Shown here one piece after another: positions 50,808 through 59,218 of a stretch of 64,000 nucleotides of DNA. The position numbers were made by a program, and so were the translations under genes. Numbering within the stretch: the stretch's first letter is position 1; the number at the start of each line of letters is the position of its first letter. The notes below the pieces were generated by a model. It made no database searches, was not told the origin of the DNA, and worked only from the letters and a program-made list of their open reading frames with translations. The DNA comes from Gemmatimonadota bacterium (GTDB lineage: Bacteria > Latescibacterota > UBA2968 > GCA-2709665): NCBI GenBank assembly GCA_028873695.1, contig JAPPNU010000043.1:1-64000 (forward strand), read 5' to 3'.

Positions 50808-52916
50808 CTACATGACGCCGTACCAGCCGTACTGGTCTTCGGGAACCAGCACGAAATTGGACCGCGCCGCGGGATACCAGGTGTTCGGATTCCGCTCCCG
50901 GTGATCGTCCACGGCGCGCACTTCCACAAAGTACATTCTGTTGGCCTCAGGCACCCTCCAGACGATTGACGCGTCTCCCGTCGTTTCGGCCATCGCTTCC
51001 TCACGACAGGCTCGATCACGGAAAACCCGCACGTCGTATTCGATCCTGCCGCCGCCCATCTTTATCGCCCGCGCCCAGTTCAAACGGACCTCGCTCCCGC
51101 CGACCCGCTGCGCCGGCAACGGCAGGGGAAACGTCGGTGGATGCGCCTTATCGGCCCCCAGATAGTACGAGTAATACGGCTCCGACCCCCAGATGCCGAA
51201 TACGTAACCCAGAATCCAGAACCGGTCTTCGCTCTCGAGCAACTCGGGATCGTACGCGAAACACTCCTGGGCAAAGCCATCGGCGAAATAGACATCCGCC
51301 TTCAGTTCGGCCACGGACAACACGCGTCCCTCCCTGTGCGGCTGATTGGCGCCGAAAAACAGCGCGTCCACAATATGGTCGCCGCCGTCGTACGTGGCCT
51401 CCGCGACGACGTGGTGAGAGAGTCCTACCGTCCGCACCGGAATGCCCAGCGCGTCCAGTAGCGCCACCGTGACCGCAACCCCCTGTCCGCACCGCGCATC
51501 GTGCCCCTCCAGGATGGCCACCGGATCCCGTGTTTCAGGAATCTGGACTGGATTGTAATACAGCGCCCGATTCACGTACCCCGTAACCTTTTTTACCGCC
51601 GCCGCGTCCGAAGAGGCGTCATCCGTAATGGTCTCGGCGAGGTGCCCGAGGTACTCCGCCTTGCCGGTTCTCGCGGCGCGGCGAATCAACTCGGCCTCCA
51701 TCCCCGGCGGATAGTCCGTTGCCGGACCCTCCATATTCACGATGGGCGGCGTCCACGGCGGATGCGGCAGAAAGAGCGACCTTTCCGCACCGTACGTGCG
51801 GCGGTACCGGTTCAGATGCGCACCCCTGTCAAAGGCCGTGTCATGATTGCCGAAACCCGGTTCCTGCGCCGCCGGTTCGCTCTGCAGTACAATCCAGGAA
51901 CCGATACCCTTTCCCGGATGCCCGGGTTTCGTGCAGGGTATCGTCGTACCCGTAATGGCGAACCGTTCGCCGTCCGTCCAGTGATAACACAGCAGCGGGA
52001 CTCCGTCCGGCTGTTCGGGCGCCGTCAGGTAGTCGAAGGCTGCCGTATCCGGGTCGAATACCAGAAAACGGTCCAGAAACCGGGGAGGATTCCCGTCGAT
52101 GGTCAGAGGCCCGGCGGGAATCACGATCCGGCCCGTTTTCGGATCGAGCCGGCTCGGATGCATATAGGTACTCAGACAGATATAGGCACGGCCCCCGAAG
52201 CCGAACCCTCCACCCATGAATCCGTACACACTGCCGTGGTCGGGCGCGGGGATCGGTTCTTCCCAACGGCCGCGGACCGGGTCCAGCGGCAGGATCCGGC
52301 CCCTTGACACATCCCACGCGTAAAGCATGCCGCGATGCATGAGGTGCCCGGATAGCGAGGCTTCCGGATAGGGACCGGGGCGCTCGTCCACGAATCGTTC
52401 CTCACCGGGATCGAACCTGACAATTCTGGAAGGGTCGGTCATTGGCGACCAGACCATCTCCTCAATACACCATCCGCCCGCCAGTTGCCCTTCGAACGGA
52501 CAGTCCACGACACGCGCCTCCGCCAGCGGACCATCCAGAACCAGAACCCTGGATTCCGAGCGCTCGAAGAGCAGCACCTTTCCGCAAGGCGTCTTGAGTC
52601 CGTACCAGACGATGGGCCGGGCGCCGGGGATCCGCCGCTTTTCGCACGCCCGACGCTCCGGATCGAATACCAGGTAGTACGGCAGGTCTCCCAGGGTGAG
52701 CAACAGCTTGCCTTCCCACGCGATAACCTGGATGATCGACCGACCCGCCATATCGGCGATCGGAATCTGAACCGTCTCCGCCGTACGTAAATTATGACCC
52801 GTCAATCGGTTGCGGCCACAGCCCTCCCATAGCCAATCCGATCCGTCAACGTCAACTCCGAACGGTCTTCCGGTTTGGATCTCGTCATGCCTGTACATCC
52901 ACACCTGATTTTCCAT
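50808..52916 (-). CDS. Beta-propeller/transglutaminase-like protein
   Basis: 702 residues from the ATG at 52916 (GAGGGA 6 nt upstream). The first roughly 380 residues look like a Kelch/beta-propeller (FDPERRACEKRRIPGARPIV, LSTYMHPSRLDPKTGRIVIP). Around residues 480-560 a transglutaminase-like core shows Cys in GHDARCGQGVAVTVALLDAL and His/Asp in GGDHIVDALFF. The end looks like a fibronectin-III-type domain. No signal peptide. A cysteine protease or amidase-type activity is possible; substrate unknown. Confidence 0.7.
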   Translation of the reverse strand: MENQVWMYRHDEIQTGRPFGVDVDGSDWLWEGCGRNRLTGHNLRTAETVQIPIADMAGRSIIQVIAWEGKLLLTLGDLPYYLVFDPERRACEKRRIPGARPIVWYGLKTPCGKVLLFERSESRVLVLDGPLAEARVVDCPFEGQLAGGWCIEEMVWSPMTDPSRIVRFDPGEERFVDERPGPYPEASLSGHLMHRGMLYAWDVSRGRILPLDPVRGRWEEPIPAPDHGSVYGFMGGGFGFGGRAYICLSTYMHPSRLDPKTGRIVIPAGPLTIDGNPPRFLDRFLVFDPDTAAFDYLTAPEQPDGVPLLCYHWTDGERFAITGTTIPCTKPGHPGKGIGSWIVLQSEPAAQEPGFGNHDTAFDRGAHLNRYRRTYGAERSLFLPHPPWTPPIVNMEGPATDYPPGMEAELIRRAARTGKAEYLGHLAETITDDASSDAAAVKKVTGYVNRALYYNPVQIPETRDPVAILEGHDARCGQGVAVTVALLDALGIPVRTVGLSHHVVAEATYDGGDHIVDALFFGANQPHREGRVLSVAELKADVYFADGFAQECFAYDPELLESEDRFWILGYVFGIWGSEPYYSYYLGADKAHPPTFPLPLPAQRVGGSEVRLNWARAIKMGGGRIEYDVRVFRDRACREEAMAETTGDASIVWRVPEANRMYFVEVRAVDDHRERNPNTWYPAARSNFVLVPEDQYGWYGVM

Positions 52917-53157
52917 CGGCCGTCCCTCGTAGGCGGCGCTACCCGCCGAAACCCTTTCTGTTACGTGGAATGCTTGCCCGCACGCGAGTCGCCCCACCCT
53001 TGACAACCCACTAAAAAAGCCCATCCGGGCTGCGGAGCAACTTAATCAGCGGACCGCCAAACCGGTTGACAAATCATAAATGTTCACTAACTTACGCCGA
53101 TATTCGACTCACGTCACCTTCCGCTCGATGCTGACGATTCACATCAGGGAGGCCCCC

Positions 53158-53850
53158 ATGGGTGTTATTACCGTGTCAAGAGAATACGGCAGCGACGGAC
53201 GATCGGTCGCTCAGAAGGCAGCTGATCGGTTGGGTTATCTCTGCATGAACAAAGACCTGCTGGTGGAAGTGGCCAACGAAGCGCAGGTCCCGGTGTCAGA
53301 AGCCGAACGCTTCGACGAACGCCCTGAACATCCCGCCATGCGAGTGGTTCGGAAGTTCCTCACACCGGGACATCCGGAAGCCATTACCGGCCTTTCGGAG
53401 TACGAATGGTGGGCGACCGCCACGGTGCCCGAACTGACCGGGCGAAGCGTTACCGTTCCGCACTTGCCGGACGAGGAGGCCTTTGTCAACATTACTCGTG
53501 AAGTCGTTACGCGGCTGGCCGATCGTGACAACGTGGTTCTGGTGGGTCGGGGCGGGCAGGCGCTGCTGAGAGATCGGCCGGACACGCTGCATCTGCGGGT
53601 GGTTGCTCCCATCGATTACCGGATTCAGGTGGTCATGGATCGGGAAGACCTGGCATCAGACGCCGCTGCAAAACGCATCCGCAAGATGGACGAAAACCGG
53701 AAACGTTATCTCAAGCGACACTACGGAATCGCCTGGCACTCATCCGAAAATTATCACCTGACCCTCAATTCCCGGCAAACCGGAATCGAAGGCGCCGCCA
53801 GCATCGTCGCCGAAGCCATGCGGTATACGATGAAGGCGAGGCGAAACTGA
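53158..53850 (+). CDS. Cytidylate-kinase-like protein
   Basis: 230 residues from the ATG at 53158, preceded by GGAGG. It opens ITVSREYGSDGRSVAQKAAD, the modified P-loop of the cytidylate kinase-like family (PF13189), which lacks the standard GKS/T. NVVLVGRGGQALLRD and LHLRVVAPIDYRI are also family features. Nucleotide kinase activity is possible, but the acceptor is unknown. Followed by a terminator. Confidence 0.85.
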   Translation: MGVITVSREYGSDGRSVAQKAADRLGYLCMNKDLLVEVANEAQVPVSEAERFDERPEHPAMRVVRKFLTPGHPEAITGLSEYEWWATATVPELTGRSVTVPHLPDEEAFVNITREVVTRLADRDNVVLVGRGGQALLRDRPDTLHLRVVAPIDYRIQVVMDREDLASDAAAKRIRKMDENRKRYLKRHYGIAWHSSENYHLTLNSRQTGIEGAASIVAEAMRYTMKARRN

Positions 53851-53889
53851 CCGCACCCGGCCGGAAAGCGGTGCACAACGCACAAAGAT

Positions 53890-53917
53890 GCCCCGGGGAT
53901 CCCTCCGGGGCGTTTTG
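53890..53917 (+). terminator. Rho-independent terminator
   Basis: GCCCCGG (53890-53896) and CCGGGGC (53905-53911) form a perfect 7-bp stem with an 8-nt loop, followed by GTTTTGC. Placed 40 bp after the cytidylate-kinase-like gene and between convergent genes. Confidence 0.75.
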
Positions 53918-53940
53918 CTGTTCAGTCAACCTGCCCTTCG

Positions 53941-54381
53941 CTATCCTTCGTCTCTGAGCATATCCACCAGCATTTCCAGCGCCGCGATATATCCCCGCCA
54001 CTTGAATCCGGCAATCTGTCCAACCACGATCGCCGAAAAGCAGGAATGCCGCCGGAACGCTTCCCTCGCGTGTATATTTGACAGATGCACCTCAACCGTC
54101 GGCAGCCGGCTGTCTTCGACCGCATCGCGCAGAGAATAGCCGAACCCCGTCAGACCCGCCGGATTGAGGATGATTCCCCGGACGCGATCCCGCGCCTCGT
54201 GGACCCTGTCGACGAGAACGCCCTCGTGGTTGGACTGCAGGAACTCCAGCTCGCAGCCCACCTCACTGGCGCGTTCCTCGAGCCTGGTGTGGATCTCGTC
54301 CAGCGAAACGAGACCATAGTGGTCTGCCTTCCGCTTCCCAAGCATATTCAGGTTAGGTCCCTGGAGCACGAGTATTTTCAT
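53941..54381 (-). CDS. aroQ: Type II 3-dehydroquinate dehydratase
   Basis: 146 residues, the normal length. Diagnostic segments: LVLQGPNLNMLGKR at the N-terminus, DHYGLVSLDEI (catalytic Tyr), FLQSNHEGVLVD, GIILNPAGLTGFGYSLRDA, and VEVHLSNIHAREAFRRHS with the catalytic His. It converts 3-dehydroquinate to 3-dehydroshikimate in aromatic amino-acid biosynthesis, in the cytoplasm as a dodecamer. Downstream of the sugar nucleotidyltransferase gene. Confidence 0.95.
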   Translation of the reverse strand: MKILVLQGPNLNMLGKRKADHYGLVSLDEIHTRLEERASEVGCELEFLQSNHEGVLVDRVHEARDRVRGIILNPAGLTGFGYSLRDAVEDSRLPTVEVHLSNIHAREAFRRHSCFSAIVVGQIAGFKWRGYIAALEMLVDMLRDEG

Positions 54382-54502
54382 GTCGATTTCTCCGTCTGCA
54401 ATCCGAAACGCCGCGTGTTCGCATACGCTCGCGGTTCACGGAACAGGACCCGCCGGACCGTCCGAACCGCAGGCGGCGCCGTCAATTCGGAATCCGTTGC
54501 GG

Positions 54503-55576
54503 CTAGAGATATCCCGCGCGGTCATCCCGCAATGCCGCGACAACGTCTCTCACGCGCTGCGCCCGGTCGCGCCGGCAGATCAACAGCGCGTCGGGCGTAT
54601 CGACGACGATCAATCCCTCCACGTCCACCAGGGCGATCAGCTTGCCCTCGACGCCGTACGCCGTGTTGTCCCGTGAATTCAGATTCAACACCTCGCCGGA
54701 GACCAGATTGCCCTCGGTGTCCACGGGAAGGATATCCGTCAGCGCGCCCCAACTGCCGATATCGCTCCAGTCGATATCCGCCTCCAGGGTGGCCACCCGG
54801 GGCGCTCGTTCAATGACGGCATTGTCTATGGCCACCTCCGTCATCCGGGGGTATTCCCGCGCGATGACATCCTGTTCCGACCCGGTCCCCACCGCTGCCT
54901 GGATGCGCATCAGGACGCTGTGGAGTTCCGGCTCAAACTGCTCGAACAACGCCAGGACCGTACGCGCCTTCCAGACAAACATGTTGCTGTTCCAGAGGAA
55001 GTCGCCGCTCTCAACGTATTGCCTCGCCGTCGGCTCATCGGGTTTCTCCCTGAACCGCGCCACGCTGTAGACCGGCTCCCCGTTTACCCGCCTGGCAACG
55101 CCGCCCTTCCGGATGTAGCCGTACCCGGTCTCCACGCGGGTGGGTTTCACCCCGAGCGTAAAGAGGGCGTCGGGATCTTCCTCCACGGCTTCTTCGGCCA
55201 CGCGAAGCAGCCGGCGGAACTCACCGGGCCTGCCGATATGGTGGTCGGAGCCCAGGCTGGCCACGGTACAGCCGGGGTACCTGCTTTCGAGAAGTACGCA
55301 TTCGAGTCCCACGGCCGGTCCGGTATTGCGCAGCGCCGGCTCGACGATCAACCCCGTCCCGGGCAGTTCGGGGAGCTGTTCACGTACCAGCCCCACCAGG
55401 TCGCTTCCGGTTGAAACGTGGAGGTTGCGCACGTCCACCAGCGGCCGGATCCGGTGCACAGCCTCCTGCAGCATGGTGCGTTCCCCCACCATCCTGTGGA
55501 ACTGCTTCGGCCGCGACGTCCGGCTGTAAGGCCACAGGCGGGTACCGAAGCCGCCGGCCCGAATGACGAATTTCAT
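54503..55576 (-). CDS. Mannose-1-phosphate guanylyltransferase
   Basis: 357 residues from the ATG at 55576, which overlaps the stop of the Nudix gene (ATGA). The nucleotidyltransferase signature is AGGFGTRLWPYSRTSRPKQF; SLGSDHHIG, ETGYGYIRKG and ARFREKPDEP follow. It lacks the C-terminal phosphomannose isomerase domain, as in ManC/RfbM short forms. Expected product GDP-mannose for glycan synthesis. The exact sugar is inferred from overall similarity. Confidence 0.87.
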   Translation of the reverse strand: MKFVIRAGGFGTRLWPYSRTSRPKQFHRMVGERTMLQEAVHRIRPLVDVRNLHVSTGSDLVGLVREQLPELPGTGLIVEPALRNTGPAVGLECVLLESRYPGCTVASLGSDHHIGRPGEFRRLLRVAEEAVEEDPDALFTLGVKPTRVETGYGYIRKGGVARRVNGEPVYSVARFREKPDEPTARQYVESGDFLWNSNMFVWKARTVLALFEQFEPELHSVLMRIQAAVGTGSEQDVIAREYPRMTEVAIDNAVIERAPRVATLEADIDWSDIGSWGALTDILPVDTEGNLVSGEVLNLNSRDNTAYGVEGKLIALVDVEGLIVVDTPDALLICRRDRAQRVRDVVAALRDDRAGYL

Positions 55577-56106
55577 TGCGTTTCCCGTGTTCCTGCCGAA
55601 TTCCCGGATACCGTAGGATTCACTCTCACTGCACGGATGGCGCCGCCGCACGCCGCGTCTTCCACCGCAAGAAACAGGCCCGGGCACGCGGATTCCTCCG
55701 CCTTCAGGGCCAGATTCAACGCATATCTGGCGTTTTCGACGAGGTCCAGGTCATCCACGCGATCCAACTCGATCCACCGCAGCCGCCCTTCGTTACATTC
55801 CTGCAGGGACTCGCGATCGGTATGCCCGGAGAAAAATACGACGGTCGTGACGTCGCCGTCTTCGAACCGGGTCAGAACGACGCGGATCTCGAGGTTCTCT
55901 ATATCTTCCGCTTCGATGCCGGCTTCCTCGCTTACCTCGCGGAACGCCGCCGTTTCCAGATCGTTTATCTCGCCGGCTTCCGCCCGGCCCCCGACCCCCG
56001 TCCACCGGCCCGGCGCGAACCTCTTGCGGGACCCGCGCTCAAGTAATAAAACACGGTTTTTCCGAAACAGAAAAACCGCTACGTAGACGTTCAGACCCGC
56101 ACTCAC
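55573..56106 (-). CDS. Nudix hydrolase
   Basis: 177 residues. The Nudix box is present around residues 39-64 (GGRAEAGE, then AAFREVSEEAGI); two extra residues lie between its first Glu and the REV-x-EE-x-GI part. The enzyme should hydrolyse a nucleoside diphosphate derivative. Coupled by 4-bp overlap to the sugar nucleotidyltransferase gene, so a nucleotide-sugar substrate or housekeeping role in that pathway is plausible. Confidence 0.88.
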   Translation of the reverse strand: MSAGLNVYVAVFLFRKNRVLLLERGSRKRFAPGRWTGVGGRAEAGEINDLETAAFREVSEEAGIEAEDIENLEIRVVLTRFEDGDVTTVVFFSGHTDRESLQECNEGRLRWIELDRVDDLDLVENARYALNLALKAEESACPGLFLAVEDAACGGAIRAVRVNPTVSGNSAGTRETQ

Positions 56107-56194
56107 GTCAGCCCCTCATGTGTTCGCCGCCCGGAAATCGAACGGCGGGGCGACAGGGTCCCCGGCCGCGCGCCAACTCAGGCGGGATCCGTGG

Positions 56195-57070
56195 TCATAC
56201 CCGCACCTCCGCGCCGGATCGCGAGTTCAACAGCAGTGAATACAGCCTGGCCAGCGTCTGCCGCATCTCGTTGCGTGGCACGATCATGTCGACGAATCCG
56301 TGCTCAAGGACCTTTTCGGCGCGCTGTGCGCGACGGAGCGCCTCCAGTTCCTCCTCGCCCACCGAACTACCGGTAATCCGCTCGCCCGTAAAGCCGATCA
56401 ACGCGTTGGGCTCCGCGATATTGATATCACCGATCAGGGCATAACTGGCGGACACACCGGCGGTCGTGGGGTCCGTCAGAATGGAAATGAACAGCAACCC
56501 CTCGTCCGCGAACCGCGCGAGCCTGGCATTGATCTTGGCGAGTTGCATCAGAGAGAGAGCGCTTTCCTGCATCCGGGCGCCCCCCGATCGGCAGATCAGG
56601 AGGAGGGGCAGACGCTCCGTAATACACCGATCGATCAGCCGGCAAAACCGCTCGCCCTCCGCCGACGACAACGTACCCATGATGAACGCGGGTTCGTGGA
56701 TCCCCACGCCGACGCGCCAGCCATCGATCTTGCCGATGCCCACGCTGACCGCCGCGTCCATGCCCGTGGCCTTGCGACCCTCCCGGATCCGATCGGCATA
56801 ACGCTTGCGATCTTCGAATTGCAGCGGATCGGCGGACTTTACCTCCGTGGCGATCTCACTGAAGGAGCCTTCGTCGAGGATATGGTCCAGGTACTCCCTG
56901 TACCCGATCCTGAAATGTGCGCCGCAGTGAGGACATATCCCGAATGCCTGCCGTACCTGCTTGCTGTAAAGCGTCTGATGGCACCGTTCGCACTTGATCC
57001 AGAGATTGTCGGGCATCGTCCGGCGGACAAGCGTCTGGATCCCGGACTTCAATCGGTCAAACCAATTCAC
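56195..57070 (-). CDS. accD: Acetyl-CoA carboxylase carboxyltransferase beta subunit
   Basis: About 291 residues from a GTG at 57070 with AAAGGA about 9 nt upstream. The N-terminal zinc ribbon has CERC and CPHC (IKCERCHQTLYSK, FGICPHCGAHF). The crotonase-like core includes ICRSGGARMQESALSLMQLA, TDPTTAGVSASYALIGDINI and AEPNALIGFTGERI. AccD with AccA transfers carboxyl from biotin to acetyl-CoA in fatty-acid synthesis. accA is not in the window. Confidence 0.95.
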   Translation of the reverse strand: MNWFDRLKSGIQTLVRRTMPDNLWIKCERCHQTLYSKQVRQAFGICPHCGAHFRIGYREYLDHILDEGSFSEIATEVKSADPLQFEDRKRYADRIREGRKATGMDAAVSVGIGKIDGWRVGVGIHEPAFIMGTLSSAEGERFCRLIDRCITERLPLLLICRSGGARMQESALSLMQLAKINARLARFADEGLLFISILTDPTTAGVSASYALIGDINIAEPNALIGFTGERITGSSVGEEELEALRRAQRAEKVLEHGFVDMIVPRNEMRQTLARLYSLLLNSRSGAEVRV

Positions 57071-57143
57071 AGTCACGTATCCTTTAATATCCGTTGCGTT
57101 TACCTCTTTCCGCACCGCCGTAACCGACTGAGGCGGAACGCGA

Positions 57144-57172
57144 AATATACTCCCATTGCCGGATTGACACAA
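57144..57172 (-). promoter_or_regulatory. Candidate accD promoter
   Basis: Minus-strand TTGTGT (57172-57167) and TATATT (57149-57144) with a 17-bp spacer. The leader to the GTG would be about 65 nt. The rest of the 57071-57475 gap shows no other clear element apart from the weak LysR promoter. Confidence 0.4.
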
Positions 57173-57303
57173 GAAAATTAATACATAGCAGGCAGTTAGA
57201 CGGATCGCTTGCCCGGACCCGCGTTTACGTTCCGGCGCGGATCGTGTACGGTTTGCGCCTCGTTACTCGCCCGTGATCGCTGCCAGGTCATATAGATTTT
57301 CTG

Positions 57304-57330
57304 TTGACTTGCTTTCGTGCATCTTATAGT
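57304..57330 (+). promoter_or_regulatory. Weak candidate promoter for the LysR gene
   Basis: TTGACT (57304-57309) and TATAGT (57325-57330) with a short 15-bp spacer, about 145 bp upstream of the GTG start. No dyad of the T-n11-A type is obvious nearby. Confidence 0.25.
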
Positions 57331-57475
57331 TTTCCCATCGCGATCTGCCGGTTGACGTTGCTGAACGACCATCCGTTCCCGCGCCTGCGGAACCCCGTCT
57401 CTGAACGCCGCCGCTTACGATCGCAATCGCCTCGGGTACGGAAAAAGTCACCCACTCCGAATTGGAAACCATTTC

Positions 57476-58360
57476 GTGCTGACAGAAAGCCTCAAGGTCT
57501 TCTGCGACCTCATAGAAACCCAGAGCTTCTCCAAGACTGCCCTGCTCAACGACGTCAGCCAGTCCGCCGTCAGCCAGCAACTCAAGAGCATCGAAAAAAG
57601 ACAGGGTCGGCAACTCGTGCAGCGGGAAAAGAGACGCCTTTCCCTTACCGCGGAAGGCGAAATCTTCTACGACTATGCGCGGGACATCGTCCGTCGCTTC
57701 GATGAAATGCAGCACCGCTTGCAGGCGTTAAGCGGAGAGGTTTCCGGTACCGTAAGCCTTTCCACCATTTACAGCGTGGGCATGATGGAACTGGCCCCGT
57801 TTCTGAAGACGTTCATCAAGACCCATCCCAAAGTCAATCTGCGGTTGTCATATGCTCAGGCAAGGAATATTTACGACAACGTGGCAAGCGGTCAGATCGA
57901 TCTGGGGCTCGTCGCCTTTCCCGGTTCCCGGCGAAACGTGGACGCGGTCCCGTTTTCTAAAGACCCGATGGTGGTAATTTGCGCTGTGTCCAACCCGCTC
58001 AGCGTGCAGCCCGACGTCAGCCCGGGTGAACTGGCCGAACAGCCGCTCATCCTGTTCACACCTGAATTCCCGACCAGGACGGCCGTCGACCGTTACTTCC
58101 GGAAACACGGCGCGACCGTCCGACCGGTCATGGAACTGGACCATATCGCTACCGTGATCCACGCCGTGGAGGTCGATATCGGAATCTCCCTGGTGCCTTC
58201 ATCGGCGCTGCGACAGGGCCGGTTCAAAGATACCCTCAAAGCGATTCCGCTTCGCGGCGAGCCGTTGATACGCACGCTGGGCGTCCTTCAACGAAAGGGC
58301 CGCAGTCACTCCATGGCCACGCGGAAACTGTTCGAAACGCTGACCGGCGCCAATCTTTAA
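57476..58360 (+). CDS. LysR family transcriptional regulator
   Basis: 294 residues from the GTG at 57476. N-terminal helix-turn-helix: LKVFCDLIETQSFSKTALLN and VSQSAVSQQLKSIEK. The substrate-binding domain of CysB/CbL type begins near GEVSGTVSLSTIYSVG and contains ASGQIDLGLVAFPG. Ligand and targets unknown. The stop codon TAA (58358-58360) is at the same time the flanking triplet of a mobile element, so the gene end was preserved by the insertion. Confidence 0.92.
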   Translation: MLTESLKVFCDLIETQSFSKTALLNDVSQSAVSQQLKSIEKRQGRQLVQREKRRLSLTAEGEIFYDYARDIVRRFDEMQHRLQALSGEVSGTVSLSTIYSVGMMELAPFLKTFIKTHPKVNLRLSYAQARNIYDNVASGQIDLGLVAFPGSRRNVDAVPFSKDPMVVICAVSNPLSVQPDVSPGELAEQPLILFTPEFPTRTAVDRYFRKHGATVRPVMELDHIATVIHAVEVDIGISLVPSSALRQGRFKDTLKAIPLRGEPLIRTLGVLQRKGRSHSMATRKLFETLTGANL

Positions 58361-58525
58361 GAAGCTGTCTTAAAATTCCCTGCGGTCTTCGCGCGGCTGC
58401 AAAAGCGCCGGTCGGCGTTGGTCAAACCCACCCGTATAGACAAATATGGGCGGATTTGCCCGCCTTGACCGCCACTTTTTCGCTCGCGCTCGGGAACTCA
58501 CCGGTAATTTTAAGACAGCTTCTAA
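58358..58525. mobile_element. MITE-like element, copy 2
   Basis: Body 58361-58522 (162 bp) with perfect 17-bp inverted ends GAAGCTGTCTTAAAATT and AATTTTAAGACAGCTTC, flanked by TAA on both sides (58358-58360 and 58523-58525). The left TAA is the LysR stop codon. The interior is close to copy 1 at 20204. No transposase. Confidence 0.82.
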
Positions 58526-58601
58526 ACCGCCGCAAAGACTCTCCATAAGGGTAAACGGAAGATCCTGGGCATCGTCCACATCAAATTAAACAGGAGCCCT
58601 G

Positions 58602-59162
58602 ATGTCACTACCGGACAGGGAAGAGGCCTTTCAACTGTTGTGCGAACACACGAAGAATCCGAACCTCGTCAAGCATATGCTGGCGGTCGAGGCGGTAATG
58701 CGGGCCTACGCCCGCAAACTCGGACAGGACGAGGATCTGTGGGGCATTACCGGGTTGCTTCACGATTTCGACTACGAAAAACACCCCGGCCCGGACGAGC
58801 ACCCGATGGTCGGCGTCCGCATCCTTACCGAAAAAGGATATCCCGCGGACGTCATCCACGCCATCAGATCTCACGCCACGTACCTAGGCGTGCCCAGGGA
58901 CAGCCTGCTCGACAGGGTCCTGTTCGCCGTGGATGAACTCAGCGGCTTCATCGTAGCCGTTACGCTGGTACAACCTTCCAGGAAACTGGCGGACCTGAAA
59001 ACCTCGTCCGTACGCAGGAAGATGAAACAGAAAGGATTCGCGCGGTCCGTCAGCCGGGACGACATCCTCACGGGGGCATCGGAACTCGGTGTGGATCTCG
59101 ACGAACACATCGCGTTCGTGCGTGATGCAATGGCCGGCATCGCGCACGAACTGGAACTCTAG
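58602..59162 (+). CDS. HD-domain hydrolase
   Basis: 186 residues; AGGAG is well placed before the ATG. HD residues: NLVKHMLAVEAVM (His), GLLHDFDYEKHP (His-Asp), IHAIRSHA (His) and an Asp in RVLFAVDELSGF. The HDIG-type single-domain proteins are metal-dependent phosphohydrolases; nucleotide substrate unknown. It starts 76 bp after the mobile element and is probably transcribed independently of LysR. Confidence 0.87.
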   Translation: MSLPDREEAFQLLCEHTKNPNLVKHMLAVEAVMRAYARKLGQDEDLWGITGLLHDFDYEKHPGPDEHPMVGVRILTEKGYPADVIHAIRSHATYLGVPRDSLLDRVLFAVDELSGFIVAVTLVQPSRKLADLKTSSVRRKMKQKGFARSVSRDDILTGASELGVDLDEHIAFVRDAMAGIAHELEL

Positions 59163-59218
59163 AATCGCGCCCCCTGTGGGATCCCGACCGCGTCGATCCC
59201 CGCCCCGGCGCCGTCCGC

